64,000 nt of DNA from Bradyrhizobium sp. CSA112 (GTDB taxonomy: Bacteria; Pseudomonadota; Alphaproteobacteria; Rhizobiales; Xanthobacteraceae), in assembly GCF_029051645.1 (NCBI RefSeq), contig NZ_JAACFS010000014.1, positions 62,001 to 126,000 on the forward strand. Direction: 5' to 3'. The notes under the pieces were generated by a model. The model was given only the letters and a program-made list of their open reading frames with translations. It made no database searches and was not told the DNA's origin. Shown piece by piece: positions 24,145 to 31,957 of the stretch (positions are counted from its first letter, which is position 1; every line of letters starts with the position of its first letter). Both the position numbers and the translations under genes were made by a program.

Positions 24145-25305
24145 ATGAGCCGAGCATCCTCTCATGCCCTCAAGCACCCGCCGGTCACGGCGCCCTCCGA
24201 GCCGGCGGGTGCGACACCTTTTCCCGAGCTTGAGGTCGCCATCGAACGGCAGCGGCGGCGCGGCCGCGGCGCGCAGTCCAATGACAGCGGCCGGTTCGAG
24301 GCCGAGGCGCGGGTCGCGTTCGACGATGGCTGGCAGAGCCTGGACGACCTGCCGTCGTTCAAGACGACGGTATCGCTGGATACCTCGCGCAAGGTCATCA
24401 CCCGCAACGACTCGCCCGACATCGGGTTCGACCGTTCGATCAATCCCTATCGCGGCTGTGAGCATGGCTGCGTCTACTGCTTCGCGCGGCCGACGCATGC
24501 TTTTCTTGGTCTGTCACCCGGGCTCGATTTCGAATCCAAGCTGCTGGCAAAGCCGGACGCGCCCGAACTGCTCGAGAAGGAATTGGCGGCGCCCGGTTAC
24601 GAGCCGCGCATGATCGCGATCGGCACCAACACCGATCCCTATCAGCCGATCGAGCGCGAATACAAAATCATGCGCGGCATTCTCGAAGTGCTTGATAGAG
24701 CCGGCCATCCCGTCGGCATCGTTACCAAGTCGGCGCTGGTGACGCGCGACATCGATATTCTCCAGCGGATGGCGAAGCGCAATTTGGCCAAGGTCGCGAT
24801 ATCGGTGACCACGCTCGATCCCAAGCTCGCGCGCACCATGGAGCCGCGCGCTTCGACGCCGCCGAAGCGGCTGGAGGCGCTGCGGCAATTGTCGGCGGCC
24901 GGCATTCCCGCGACCGTAATGGTCGCACCCATCATCCCCGCGCTGAACGATTCCGAGATCGAACGCATTCTCGATGCCGCTACTCATGCCGGCGTAAAGG
25001 AAGCAAGCTATGTGCTGTTGCGGCTGCCGCTGGAAGTTCGCGACTTGTTTCGCGAATGGCTGATGGCGAACTATCCCGACCGCTACCGCCACGTCTTCAC
25101 TCTGATCCGCGACATGCGCGGCGGGCGCGATTACGACTCGCAATGGGGAACGCGGATGAAGGGAACTGGCCCGATGGCCTGGATGATCGGAAGGCGGTTC
25201 GAGATCGCCTGCGAAAAGCTCGGCCTTAACAAGCGCCGCCCGAAACTGACGACCGATCATTTCGTCAAGCCGAAGCGAAGCGGACAGCAGCTTAGTTTGT
25301 TCTAG
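24145..25305 (+). CDS. PA0069-family radical SAM protein
   Basis: This 386-residue radical SAM enzyme has the [4Fe-4S] motif CEHGCVYC (cysteines 105, 109 and 112, CxxxCxxC). Downstream blocks include MIAIGTNTDPYQPIEREYKI, ILEVLDRAGHPVGIVTKSAL and VAISVTTLDPKLARTMEPRA. It belongs to the SplB-like PA0069 family, distantly related to spore photoproduct lyase, with no proven substrate. The LexA box directly upstream suggests DNA-damage induction. ATG 24145 is used; an in-frame ATG at 24124 lies between the LexA box and this start. Confidence 0.92.
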   Translation: MSRASSHALKHPPVTAPSEPAGATPFPELEVAIERQRRRGRGAQSNDSGRFEAEARVAFDDGWQSLDDLPSFKTTVSLDTSRKVITRNDSPDIGFDRSINPYRGCEHGCVYCFARPTHAFLGLSPGLDFESKLLAKPDAPELLEKELAAPGYEPRMIAIGTNTDPYQPIEREYKIMRGILEVLDRAGHPVGIVTKSALVTRDIDILQRMAKRNLAKVAISVTTLDPKLARTMEPRASTPPKRLEALRQLSAAGIPATVMVAPIIPALNDSEIERILDAATHAGVKEASYVLLRLPLEVRDLFREWLMANYPDRYRHVFTLIRDMRGGRDYDSQWGTRMKGTGPMAWMIGRRFEIACEKLGLNKRRPKLTTDHFVKPKRSGQQLSLF

Positions 25306-25326
25306 GTCGAACCGATCTTTGTGGTC

Positions 25327-25410
25327 GTCATTGCGAGGAGCGATAGCGACGAAGCAATCCATCCATCCGTTATGCTGTGCTATGGATTGCTTCGCTTCGC
25401 TCGCAATGAC
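25327..25410. repeat. Intergenic palindromic repeat, family D
   Basis: GTCATTGCGAGGAGCGATAG at the left and GCTTCGCTCGCAATGAC at the right, with GAAGCAATCCAT/ATGGATTGCTTC inner arms. It lies between the radical SAM and VOC genes. Seen once here. Confidence 0.9.
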
Positions 25411-25424
25411 GGGGAGGGAGCGAA

Positions 25425-25877
25425 ATGAGTAAGAAGCCAAAACCTGTCCCCCGCTTCACGGTCATCACGCTCGGCGTCAGCGACATGCACGCCAGTATCG
25501 CCTTTTATGAAGCGCTCGGTTTTGCCCGAAAAATGCGCGCAACCGGCGAGGCCGTCGCCTTCTTCGACACCGGCGGCACGGTCATCGCGCTGTTCCCGTG
25601 GGATCAACTCGCCGGCGACGCCACGCTGCCGGATCAGCCGCGGCCGAAAACCTTTCGCGGATCGACGCTCGCCTGGAATTGCAGCTCGGTCGAGGAGGTC
25701 GATACGGTGCTGGATTTCGCAATCTCCTGCGGCGCGTCGCTATTGAAGCCCGCACACAGGACCGACTACGGCGGTTACTCCGGCTATTTCGGCGATCCCG
25801 ACAACCACCCCTGGGAAGTCGTGGTCGCGCCCGGCATCGAGGTCGGTGACGACCGGCGGGTTCACCTGCCGGACTAG
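25425..25877 (+). CDS. VOC (glyoxalase/bleomycin-resistance) family protein
   Basis: This 150-residue protein has two VOC half-modules: RFTVITLGVSDMHASIAFYEALGF (about 9-32) and STLAWNCSSVEEVDTVLDFA through GYSGYFGDPDNHPWEVVVAPG (about 83-140). The family includes metal-dependent glyoxalases, dioxygenases and resistance proteins. Substrate is unknown. GGGAGG lies well placed before ATG 25425. It lies just upstream of the GNAT gene at 25936. Confidence 0.88.
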   Translation: MSKKPKPVPRFTVITLGVSDMHASIAFYEALGFARKMRATGEAVAFFDTGGTVIALFPWDQLAGDATLPDQPRPKTFRGSTLAWNCSSVEEVDTVLDFAISCGASLLKPAHRTDYGGYSGYFGDPDNHPWEVVVAPGIEVGDDRRVHLPD

Positions 25878-25935
25878 AACCCTTGATAGTGGGGCCGTGC
25901 CACTTCTATCTGCTGGTGAATTGCCGTATTCAGGC

Positions 25936-26514
25936 ATGATGAACCAGAAGCCCGCGCCAGCATCAAAAGAGCAGCCGCTCGTCATTTTGACGACGTCGCG
26001 CCTGATTCTGCGCGCTGCGGTCGAAGAGGATATATCGATTCTGCAGAATCTGATTTTCGGCGATAGCGAAGTAATGCGCTTTGCGTTTGCCGGAGCACCG
26101 ATGGCAAAGGACGCCGCCGAGGATTTCATCCGGAGATCGTTCACCTTCGGCGAAAGCCTCACGCGGATGGCGGTTCTGTCCGAAAAGCCCGCGGGCGAAG
26201 CGATCGGCTTTGCGGGCTTGTCTCCATGCCACGCGCTGAAAGCCGACGATTTTGAGATCGGGTTTGTCCTTGCTCGATGGGCATGGGGCAAGGGGATTGC
26301 AACCGAAATCGGCGAGGCGCAACTCGCTTTTGGATTCGACCAACTCAAATGCAGCAGATTGCTGGGGCTGGTCGATCCGCGAAATGCACCGTCCATTCAT
26401 GCGCTCGAGAAACTCGGAATGCGTTATCTGGAGACGATTGCGGAGCCCAAGCGCGGAAACCGGAGCATTTATGTGATCGGGGCCGGGGATTGGCGACGGC
26501 GCCACGCTGAATAA
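25936..26514 (+). CDS. GNAT-family N-acetyltransferase (RimJ/RimL-like)
   Basis: This 192-residue GNAT starts MMNQKPAPASKEQPLVILTT. The TSRLILRAAVEEDISILQNL opening is RimJ/RimL/SpeG-like, and the acetyl-CoA region is FEIGFVLARWAWGKGIATEI with DPRNAPSIHALEKLGM following. The acceptor may be a protein N-terminus or a small molecule. ATG 25936 is chosen; the longer frame from 25846 would overlap the VOC gene by 32 bases. The ribosome-binding site is weak. Confidence 0.88.
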   Translation: MMNQKPAPASKEQPLVILTTSRLILRAAVEEDISILQNLIFGDSEVMRFAFAGAPMAKDAAEDFIRRSFTFGESLTRMAVLSEKPAGEAIGFAGLSPCHALKADDFEIGFVLARWAWGKGIATEIGEAQLAFGFDQLKCSRLLGLVDPRNAPSIHALEKLGMRYLETIAEPKRGNRSIYVIGAGDWRRRHAE

Positions 26515-26572
26515 CGGGAATTGTGCTAGGTTCCCGGTTGCGCCCGGGCGCGCGCTTTCGCAGGATCCCCGC

Positions 26573-27352
26573 ATGATTCGGGACAGGTCCGCCAAGAAAA
26601 TTGACAAGAAGGCCGGCAAGGAACAGGCCGAGCCGCCCAAGGGCGTTATCGCGGTCGCGCCGCCGAGCTTTCGCCGCGAGCGGGCGCTGATCAAACGCGG
26701 CGTCTGGCCGGTGGCCGGCTGCGACGAGGCCGGGCGCGGTCCGCTGGCGGGGCCGGTGGTCGCAGCCGCCGTCGTGCTCGATCCCAAGCGAATCCCCAAA
26801 GGCATCGACGATTCCAAGCGGCTGACGGCGGAGCGCCGCGAGGAACTATTCGAGAAGATCTGCGCGACATCGTCCTTTGCGGTCGCCTTTGCCTCGCCGG
26901 CGCGGATCGATCGCGACAATATCTTGCGCGCCTCGCTCTGGGCGCTGGCGCGCGCGGTCCGTGCGCTGCCCGAAATGCCGAAACATGTGTTTGTCGACGG
27001 CCGCGACAGGATCGATGCGCCTTGCGACTGCGATGCGGTGATCGGCGGCGACGGACTTGTCGTGTCGATCGCGGCCGCCTCGATCATCGCCAAGGTGACG
27101 CGCGACCGCCTGATGAGCGCATTGGCGCTGGATTGCCCGGGCTACGGCTTCGAAAGCCACAAGGGCTATGCCGTGCCGGAACACCGCGAGGCGCTGGACC
27201 GGTTAGGCCCGAGTATCCACCACCGCCGCTTTTTCGCACCCGTCATTGCCGCGCGGTTGAAACATTATCCCGAGACGGTCGAAGAGACGATCGAACCTGA
27301 TCTCTTCGCCGTGGACGAGGAGGTCACTTCCGATATCTCCGCCGCGATCTGA
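26573..27352 (+). CDS. rnhB: Ribonuclease HII
   Basis: This 259-residue RNase HII cleaves the RNA strand of RNA-DNA hybrids and single ribonucleotides. The active-site motif CDEAGRGPLAGPVVAAAVVL lies at about 48-67 (Asp49, Glu50), another acidic residue is in VFVDGRDRID, and ASIIAKVTRDRLM and YGFESHKGYAVPEH are conserved. A basic N-terminal extension of about 45 residues (KKIDKKAGKEQ) precedes the domain, longer than in E. coli. AGGA lies upstream of the ATG. The membrane glycosyltransferase gene follows 79 bases downstream on the same strand. Confidence 0.96.
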   Translation: MIRDRSAKKIDKKAGKEQAEPPKGVIAVAPPSFRRERALIKRGVWPVAGCDEAGRGPLAGPVVAAAVVLDPKRIPKGIDDSKRLTAERREELFEKICATSSFAVAFASPARIDRDNILRASLWALARAVRALPEMPKHVFVDGRDRIDAPCDCDAVIGGDGLVVSIAAASIIAKVTRDRLMSALALDCPGYGFESHKGYAVPEHREALDRLGPSIHHRRFFAPVIAARLKHYPETVEETIEPDLFAVDEEVTSDISAAI

Positions 27353-27431
27353 GGCCGGTTGCCTCGGCGGCTCGTGCCCTCTATCAAACGTCCTGGGGAA
27401 GGGCTGCTCGGCCCGGGCATTCGGACGTTTC

Positions 27432-28940
27432 ATGCGCTTCACCTCGCTCGTTGTCGAACTGATCCGCGCCCGGCCGCGGCTGGTGGTCTGGATCGTGGTG
27501 CTGGTCCAGGCCGGACTGTGGCTGGTCCTGCCGTTGCTGCTCTATCCGAGCCCACCCGGTGACCTTGCGATCGTGCTGGCCTTCGGCCGGGAATACCAGG
27601 TCGGCACCTGGCTCGGTCCGCCGCTGGCGTTCTGGCTCGCCGACATCGCCTTCCGCGCCGCCGGCAACAACATGTTCGGCGTCTACCTGCTGGCCCAGGT
27701 CTGCGCGGTCGCCACCTTCTGGATCTACTATCAACTTGCCCGCGCGATTGTCGGCGGGCAGCAGGCGGTGCTCGCGGTACTGCTCTCGATGACGGTGGTG
27801 GCCTTCAGCTCGCCCGGCGTCGAGTTCGGCCCGCTGGTGCTGGCACGCCCGTTATGGGCGCTGCTTTTGCTGCATTCCTGGCAATTGATCGGCCAGAACC
27901 GGCGCAACGCGTGGTTCGCCTGGTCGATCGAGGCGGGACTTTTGTTGCTGACGACGTCGGCCGCGCCCGGGCTACTGTTGCTGCTCGCCGGATTTGCCGT
28001 TGCCACTGCGCGGGGACGGCGGGTGCTGATGTCGCTCGATCCGCTCTATGCGCTGCTCGTGATCGCCGTCCTGGTGCTGCCCTATCTGATCTGGCTGCTC
28101 CGCGCCGATGCACTGGCGATGCCGCCGTGGCCGGCGATCTCCGATCTCGGCGCGCGCGCCCTGCAATGGGGCTGGCTGCTCGTCGGGCTGGTGCTTGCAA
28201 CATCCGCCATCGTGCTGCTGGTGATCCTCAATTCCGGCTGGTTCGCCAGCCATGCCGGGGAAGCGCCGATCATCTACCGGCCGCCGGTCGATCCGCTGGC
28301 GCGCGACTTCGTCTTCTTCTTCGCCATCGCTCCGGCGCTGCTTGGAAGTTTGCTGGCCGGGTTGTTCAATCTCGACCACGTCGTGGGCGGCGCGGGCGTT
28401 GCATTGCTGATGTCCGGGCTTGCCGTGATCGTGGCGACCGGCGATCTGATCCACCTGCGGCGTCAGCGCGTGTTGCGCACGGTCTGGGCAGCGGCGGTCG
28501 CCGTTCCCGCCCTTGTGGTGATTGCAACCACGCTTCTTCTGCCGTGGACCGGCGCGGCCGAAGTGCCGACCTCGCTGCCGGCGAAAGCGATTGCGCATTT
28601 CTTCGGCGACAATTTCGAACGGCGAACCAATCAGCGGCTGCGCGCCGTGGCCGGCGATCCGCAACTGGCGAGTTTCATCGCGATGAGCGCCGGGCGCCCG
28701 CATCTGTTGCTCGATGCTACGCCGGAACGAACGCCGTGGCTGTCGGTGGCAAAATTCAACCAGACCGGCGGCGTCGTGGTCTGGCGCGCCTCCGACACAT
28801 CAGGGGCGCCACCGCCCGATATCGCGCAGCGGTTTCCGGGCCTCGTACCGGAAGTGCCGCGCGCCTTCGAATGGATGGTGAACGGCCGTCAGCCGCTATT
28901 GCGCATCGGCTGGGCCATCGTGCGGCCGAAGGCGCCATAA
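27432..28940 (+). CDS. Family 39 (ArnT/PMT-like) membrane glycosyltransferase
   Basis: This 502-residue polytopic protein has about ten or more hydrophobic segments, beginning at residue 18. The luminal/periplasmic loop PPGDLAIVLAFGREYQVG (about 41-58) holds the acidic residue expected for GT39-family catalysis. GT-C enzymes move sugars from polyprenyl-phosphate to lipid A or protein; the acceptor here is unknown. A soluble C-terminal part (about 385-502) ends FEWMVNGRQPLLRIGWAIVR. It probably shares a transcript with rnhB. A family B repeat follows. Confidence 0.85.
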   Translation: MRFTSLVVELIRARPRLVVWIVVLVQAGLWLVLPLLLYPSPPGDLAIVLAFGREYQVGTWLGPPLAFWLADIAFRAAGNNMFGVYLLAQVCAVATFWIYYQLARAIVGGQQAVLAVLLSMTVVAFSSPGVEFGPLVLARPLWALLLLHSWQLIGQNRRNAWFAWSIEAGLLLLTTSAAPGLLLLLAGFAVATARGRRVLMSLDPLYALLVIAVLVLPYLIWLLRADALAMPPWPAISDLGARALQWGWLLVGLVLATSAIVLLVILNSGWFASHAGEAPIIYRPPVDPLARDFVFFFAIAPALLGSLLAGLFNLDHVVGGAGVALLMSGLAVIVATGDLIHLRRQRVLRTVWAAAVAVPALVVIATTLLLPWTGAAEVPTSLPAKAIAHFFGDNFERRTNQRLRAVAGDPQLASFIAMSAGRPHLLLDATPERTPWLSVAKFNQTGGVVVWRASDTSGAPPPDIAQRFPGLVPEVPRAFEWMVNGRQPLLRIGWAIVRPKAP

Positions 28941-28979
28941 CGTTTCTGCGGTGCATCGCCGAGGCGCCGCGCCGAATCT

Positions 28980-29067
28980 GTAGGGTGGGCAAAAGCGAAG
29001 CGTGCCCACCATCACGAGCACGGACAGGATGGTGGGCACGGCGCGTTCGCGCCTTTGCCCACCCTAC
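28980..29067. repeat. Intergenic palindromic repeat, family B copy 3
   Basis: GTAGGGTGGGCAAAAGCGAA at left and GCCTTTGCCCACCCTAC at right, with inner CGTGCCCACCAT and ATGGTGGGCACG. The right end supplies the TAG stop codon of the uracil-DNA glycosylase gene at 29064-29066. Confidence 0.95.
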
Positions 29068-29891
29068 GAAGCCTCCAGCGCCTTCGCGATCGCGCGCAGA
29101 TCCTGCCACGACATTCGCTTGTAGGACGGAGAGCGCAACAAGTAGGCCGGGTGGAACGTCGCCATGGCGCGGATGGTGCGTGTGCCGGTGTCGTAGTCGA
29201 ACCATTTCCCGCGCGTCTTCATGATGCCCTCGCGGGTCGATAGCAGCGTTTGTGTCGAGGGGTTGCCCAGCGTCACCAGCACATCTGGGTTCACAAGCTC
29301 GATTTGCCGCTGGATGAACGGCAGGCAGATTTGCGTCTCGTGCGGCGTTGGCGTCCGGTTCCCGGGCGGCCGCCAGGGGATTACGTTGGCGATGTAGGCC
29401 TTGCTGCGGTCGAGCCCGATCGCGGCGATCATCCGGTCAAGCAACTTGCCGGAACGTCCGACAAACGGCAGGCCCTCGATGTCTTCGTCGCGCCCGGGCG
29501 CTTCGCCGACGAACATGATGCGGGCTTGCGGATTGCCGTCGGCAAACACCAGCCGCGTCGCGGTGGTTCGGAGCGCGCAGCCCTCGAAATTTTCGAGCAG
29601 CGCGCGCAGCGCTTCCAGCGTCGGGGCCGTTCTTGCCGCTTCACGCGCGATGGCGATGGCCGCTTCCGGCGCCGGCGCTATTTCGCTACGCGGAACCGTC
29701 GGCATCGCTGCGGGCATTTCCCTCGCCGGGCGGGTTGGCGCAGCCTCGCGGGCCGGGGTAGGGGCGGCAGGGATGTCGGGCTCGGTAAGCCGATCGACCG
29801 GCTCCTCCGCCAACGCGCAATCGACCCCGGCCTCCAGATAAAAGGCCAGCAATTGCCGGATATTAGGCGCGGGTTCGGGGATCAAATCCAT
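29064..29891 (-). CDS. Family-4-like uracil-DNA glycosylase with atypical Fe-S ligand set
   Basis: This 275-residue protein has a UDG core from about residue 90. Visible motifs are GEAPGRDEDIEGLPFVGRSG (129-148), NVIPWRPPGNRTPTPHE (169-185) and HPAYLLRSP (247-255). Family-4 enzymes usually have four cysteines for a [4Fe-4S] cluster. Here Cys105 and Cys189 are present, but the first position is Phe102 and the NxxxCRPPxNR cysteine is Trp173, so the cluster is doubtful. A Pro/Ala-rich linker (about 35-90) follows a short N-terminal helix. I recall a Bradyrhizobium UDG described as a new broad-specificity class; orthology is unverified. Its stop codon lies inside a repeat. Confidence 0.85.
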   Translation of the reverse strand: MDLIPEPAPNIRQLLAFYLEAGVDCALAEEPVDRLTEPDIPAAPTPAREAAPTRPAREMPAAMPTVPRSEIAPAPEAAIAIAREAARTAPTLEALRALLENFEGCALRTTATRLVFADGNPQARIMFVGEAPGRDEDIEGLPFVGRSGKLLDRMIAAIGLDRSKAYIANVIPWRPPGNRTPTPHETQICLPFIQRQIELVNPDVLVTLGNPSTQTLLSTREGIMKTRGKWFDYDTGTRTIRAMATFHPAYLLRSPSYKRMSWQDLRAIAKALEAS

Positions 29892-30018
29892 TATGCCAAT
29901 CTAATATGGATCGCGCCGGCGTGAAACGCCTCGCATTGCATTTCCATGGTTGTCCTCCCCGCAAAAATCGGAAACAACGAGCCTTTAGAGCCGTTCTCAA
30001 TTGGGCTGAGATCAGATC

Positions 30019-31677
30019 ATGAGCGCAGAAGAGCTTCCTCCCCGCGAATCCATGGAATTCGACGTCGTGATCGTCGGCGCCGGACCGTCAGGCCTGGCTG
30101 CAGCGATCCGGCTGAAGCAGCTCAATGCCGACCTCAGCATCGTCGTGGTGGAGAAGGGTTCCGAGGTCGGCGCGCATATTTTGTCGGGCGCAGTGATCGA
30201 TCCGGTCTCCCTCGACAAGCTGATCCCCGATTGGCGCGAGGACGCTGATTGCCCGCTGAAGACCCAGGTGAAGGACGACCGTTTCTACTGGACCACGGCG
30301 ACCAGCGCGATCCGGCTGCCCAACTTCGCCATGCCGCCGCTGATGAACAACCATCACTGCTATATCGGCTCGCTCGGCGATGTCTGCCGCTGGCTGGGGC
30401 CGAAGGCGGAGGCGCTCGGCGTCGAAATCTATCCGGGCTTTGCCGCGGCCGAAGTGCTGTACGACGACAACGGCGCGGTGCGGGGTATCGCGACCGGCGA
30501 CATGGGCATCGCCAGGGATGGCAGTCTCAAGGATTCTTTCACGCGCGGCATGGAACTGCTCGGCAAATACACACTGTTCGCCGAAGGCGCGCGCGGTAGC
30601 CTGAGCAAGCAGTTGATCGCGAAATATTCGCTCGATGCCAACAGCGAGCCGGCGAAATTCGGCATCGGGTTGAAGGAAGTCTGGGAGATCGATCCGTCCA
30701 AGCACCAGAAGGGCCTGATCCAGCACTCGTTCGGCTGGCCGCTCAACAATTCGACCGGCGGCGGCTCGTTCCTCTACCACTACGACGACAACAAGGTGGC
30801 GGTCGGCTTCGTCGTGCATCTCAATTACGACGATCCTTATCTGTCGCCGTTCGACGAATTCCAGCGCTTCAAGACGCATCCCTCGATTCGGACCGTGTTC
30901 GAAGGCGGCAGGCGGATCGGGTATGGCGCGCGCGCCATCACCGAGGGCGGTTATCAGTCGGTGCCGCGTCTGAGTTTCCCGGGCGGCGCGCTGATCGGCT
31001 GCGCAGCGGGTTTCGTCAACGTGCCGCGCATCAAGGGCGTGCATAACGCGATGGGCAGCGGCATGCTCGCGGCGGAACATGTCGCCGCAGCGCTCGGCGC
31101 CGGCCGCGCCAATGACGAGCTAGTCGAATACGAAAACGCCTGGCGGGACTCCGCCGTGGGTAAGGACCTGTACCGGGTCCGCAACGTCAAGCCGCTATGG
31201 TCGAAATTCGGCACCATCATCGGCGTGGCGCTGGGCGGCTTCGACATGTGGTGCAACACGCTGGGCTTCTCGCTGTTCGGAACCCAGTCGCACGCCAAGC
31301 CCGACCGCAAGACGCTGGATGCGGCGAAGGCGCACACCCCGATCGCCTATCCCAAGCCGGACGGCAAGCTGACCTTCGACAAGCTGTCCTCGGTGTTCCT
31401 CTCCAACACCAACCATGAAGAGGACCAGCCGGTTCACCTCAAGGTCGCCGACATGAACCTGCAAAAGGCGTCCGAGTACGATGTCTATGCCGGGCCCTCG
31501 AACCGTTATTGCCCGGCCGGCGTTTATGAGTGGGTCGAGGAGGCCGCAGGCCCGCGCTTCCAGATCAACGCCCAGAACTGCGTCCACTGCAAAACCTGCG
31601 ACGTGAAGGACCCGAACGGCAACATCACCTGGGTTCCTCCGGAGGGGGGCGGCGGACCCAACTATCAAGGTATGTAG
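30019..31677 (+). CDS. Electron transfer flavoprotein-ubiquinone oxidoreductase
   Basis: This 552-residue membrane-associated flavoprotein passes electrons from ETF to ubiquinone, linking acyl-CoA and amine oxidation to the respiratory chain. The FAD motif is VVIVGAGPSGLAAAIRL (about 15-31). The C-terminal ferredoxin-like domain has the [4Fe-4S] cysteines in YCPAGVYEWVEE and QNCVHCKTCDVKDP, followed by ITWVPPEGGGGPNYQGM, nearly identical to the family C-terminus. The length is typical. It is monocistronic and flanked by the UDG gene (divergent) and a TPR gene downstream. Confidence 0.97.
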   Translation: MSAEELPPRESMEFDVVIVGAGPSGLAAAIRLKQLNADLSIVVVEKGSEVGAHILSGAVIDPVSLDKLIPDWREDADCPLKTQVKDDRFYWTTATSAIRLPNFAMPPLMNNHHCYIGSLGDVCRWLGPKAEALGVEIYPGFAAAEVLYDDNGAVRGIATGDMGIARDGSLKDSFTRGMELLGKYTLFAEGARGSLSKQLIAKYSLDANSEPAKFGIGLKEVWEIDPSKHQKGLIQHSFGWPLNNSTGGGSFLYHYDDNKVAVGFVVHLNYDDPYLSPFDEFQRFKTHPSIRTVFEGGRRIGYGARAITEGGYQSVPRLSFPGGALIGCAAGFVNVPRIKGVHNAMGSGMLAAEHVAAALGAGRANDELVEYENAWRDSAVGKDLYRVRNVKPLWSKFGTIIGVALGGFDMWCNTLGFSLFGTQSHAKPDRKTLDAAKAHTPIAYPKPDGKLTFDKLSSVFLSNTNHEEDQPVHLKVADMNLQKASEYDVYAGPSNRYCPAGVYEWVEEAAGPRFQINAQNCVHCKTCDVKDPNGNITWVPPEGGGGPNYQGM

Positions 31678-31957
31678 AGAGAGGCTGTATTGACCACGAT
31701 TGCGTGAGCTGGAGGAGGCTGATACCGCCTTCGGCCACGATACCGCCACAGTAAAAGCGTTTCCGGGTTGGGCTGGCTAAATCGGAGCCCTAAGGGCCTA
31801 ATCTGCCAATCGATTCGCCAACCCGTATCCTTGCGGTTGAGGGCCAAAAGCGGCATTGTCGCTGCCCGAGATGCCGCCGCTTGGGTTTGCATTCGAGACC
31901 GATCGCGCAACTGATCGTAAAGATCCTGCCATACATCCTGGAGCTAGGCGAACCGTG

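Noticed and set aside
26509..26545. CGGGAA/TTCCCG hairpin after the GNAT gene
   Set aside because: Weak six-pair stem with a ten-base loop and no T-run, so not called a terminator.
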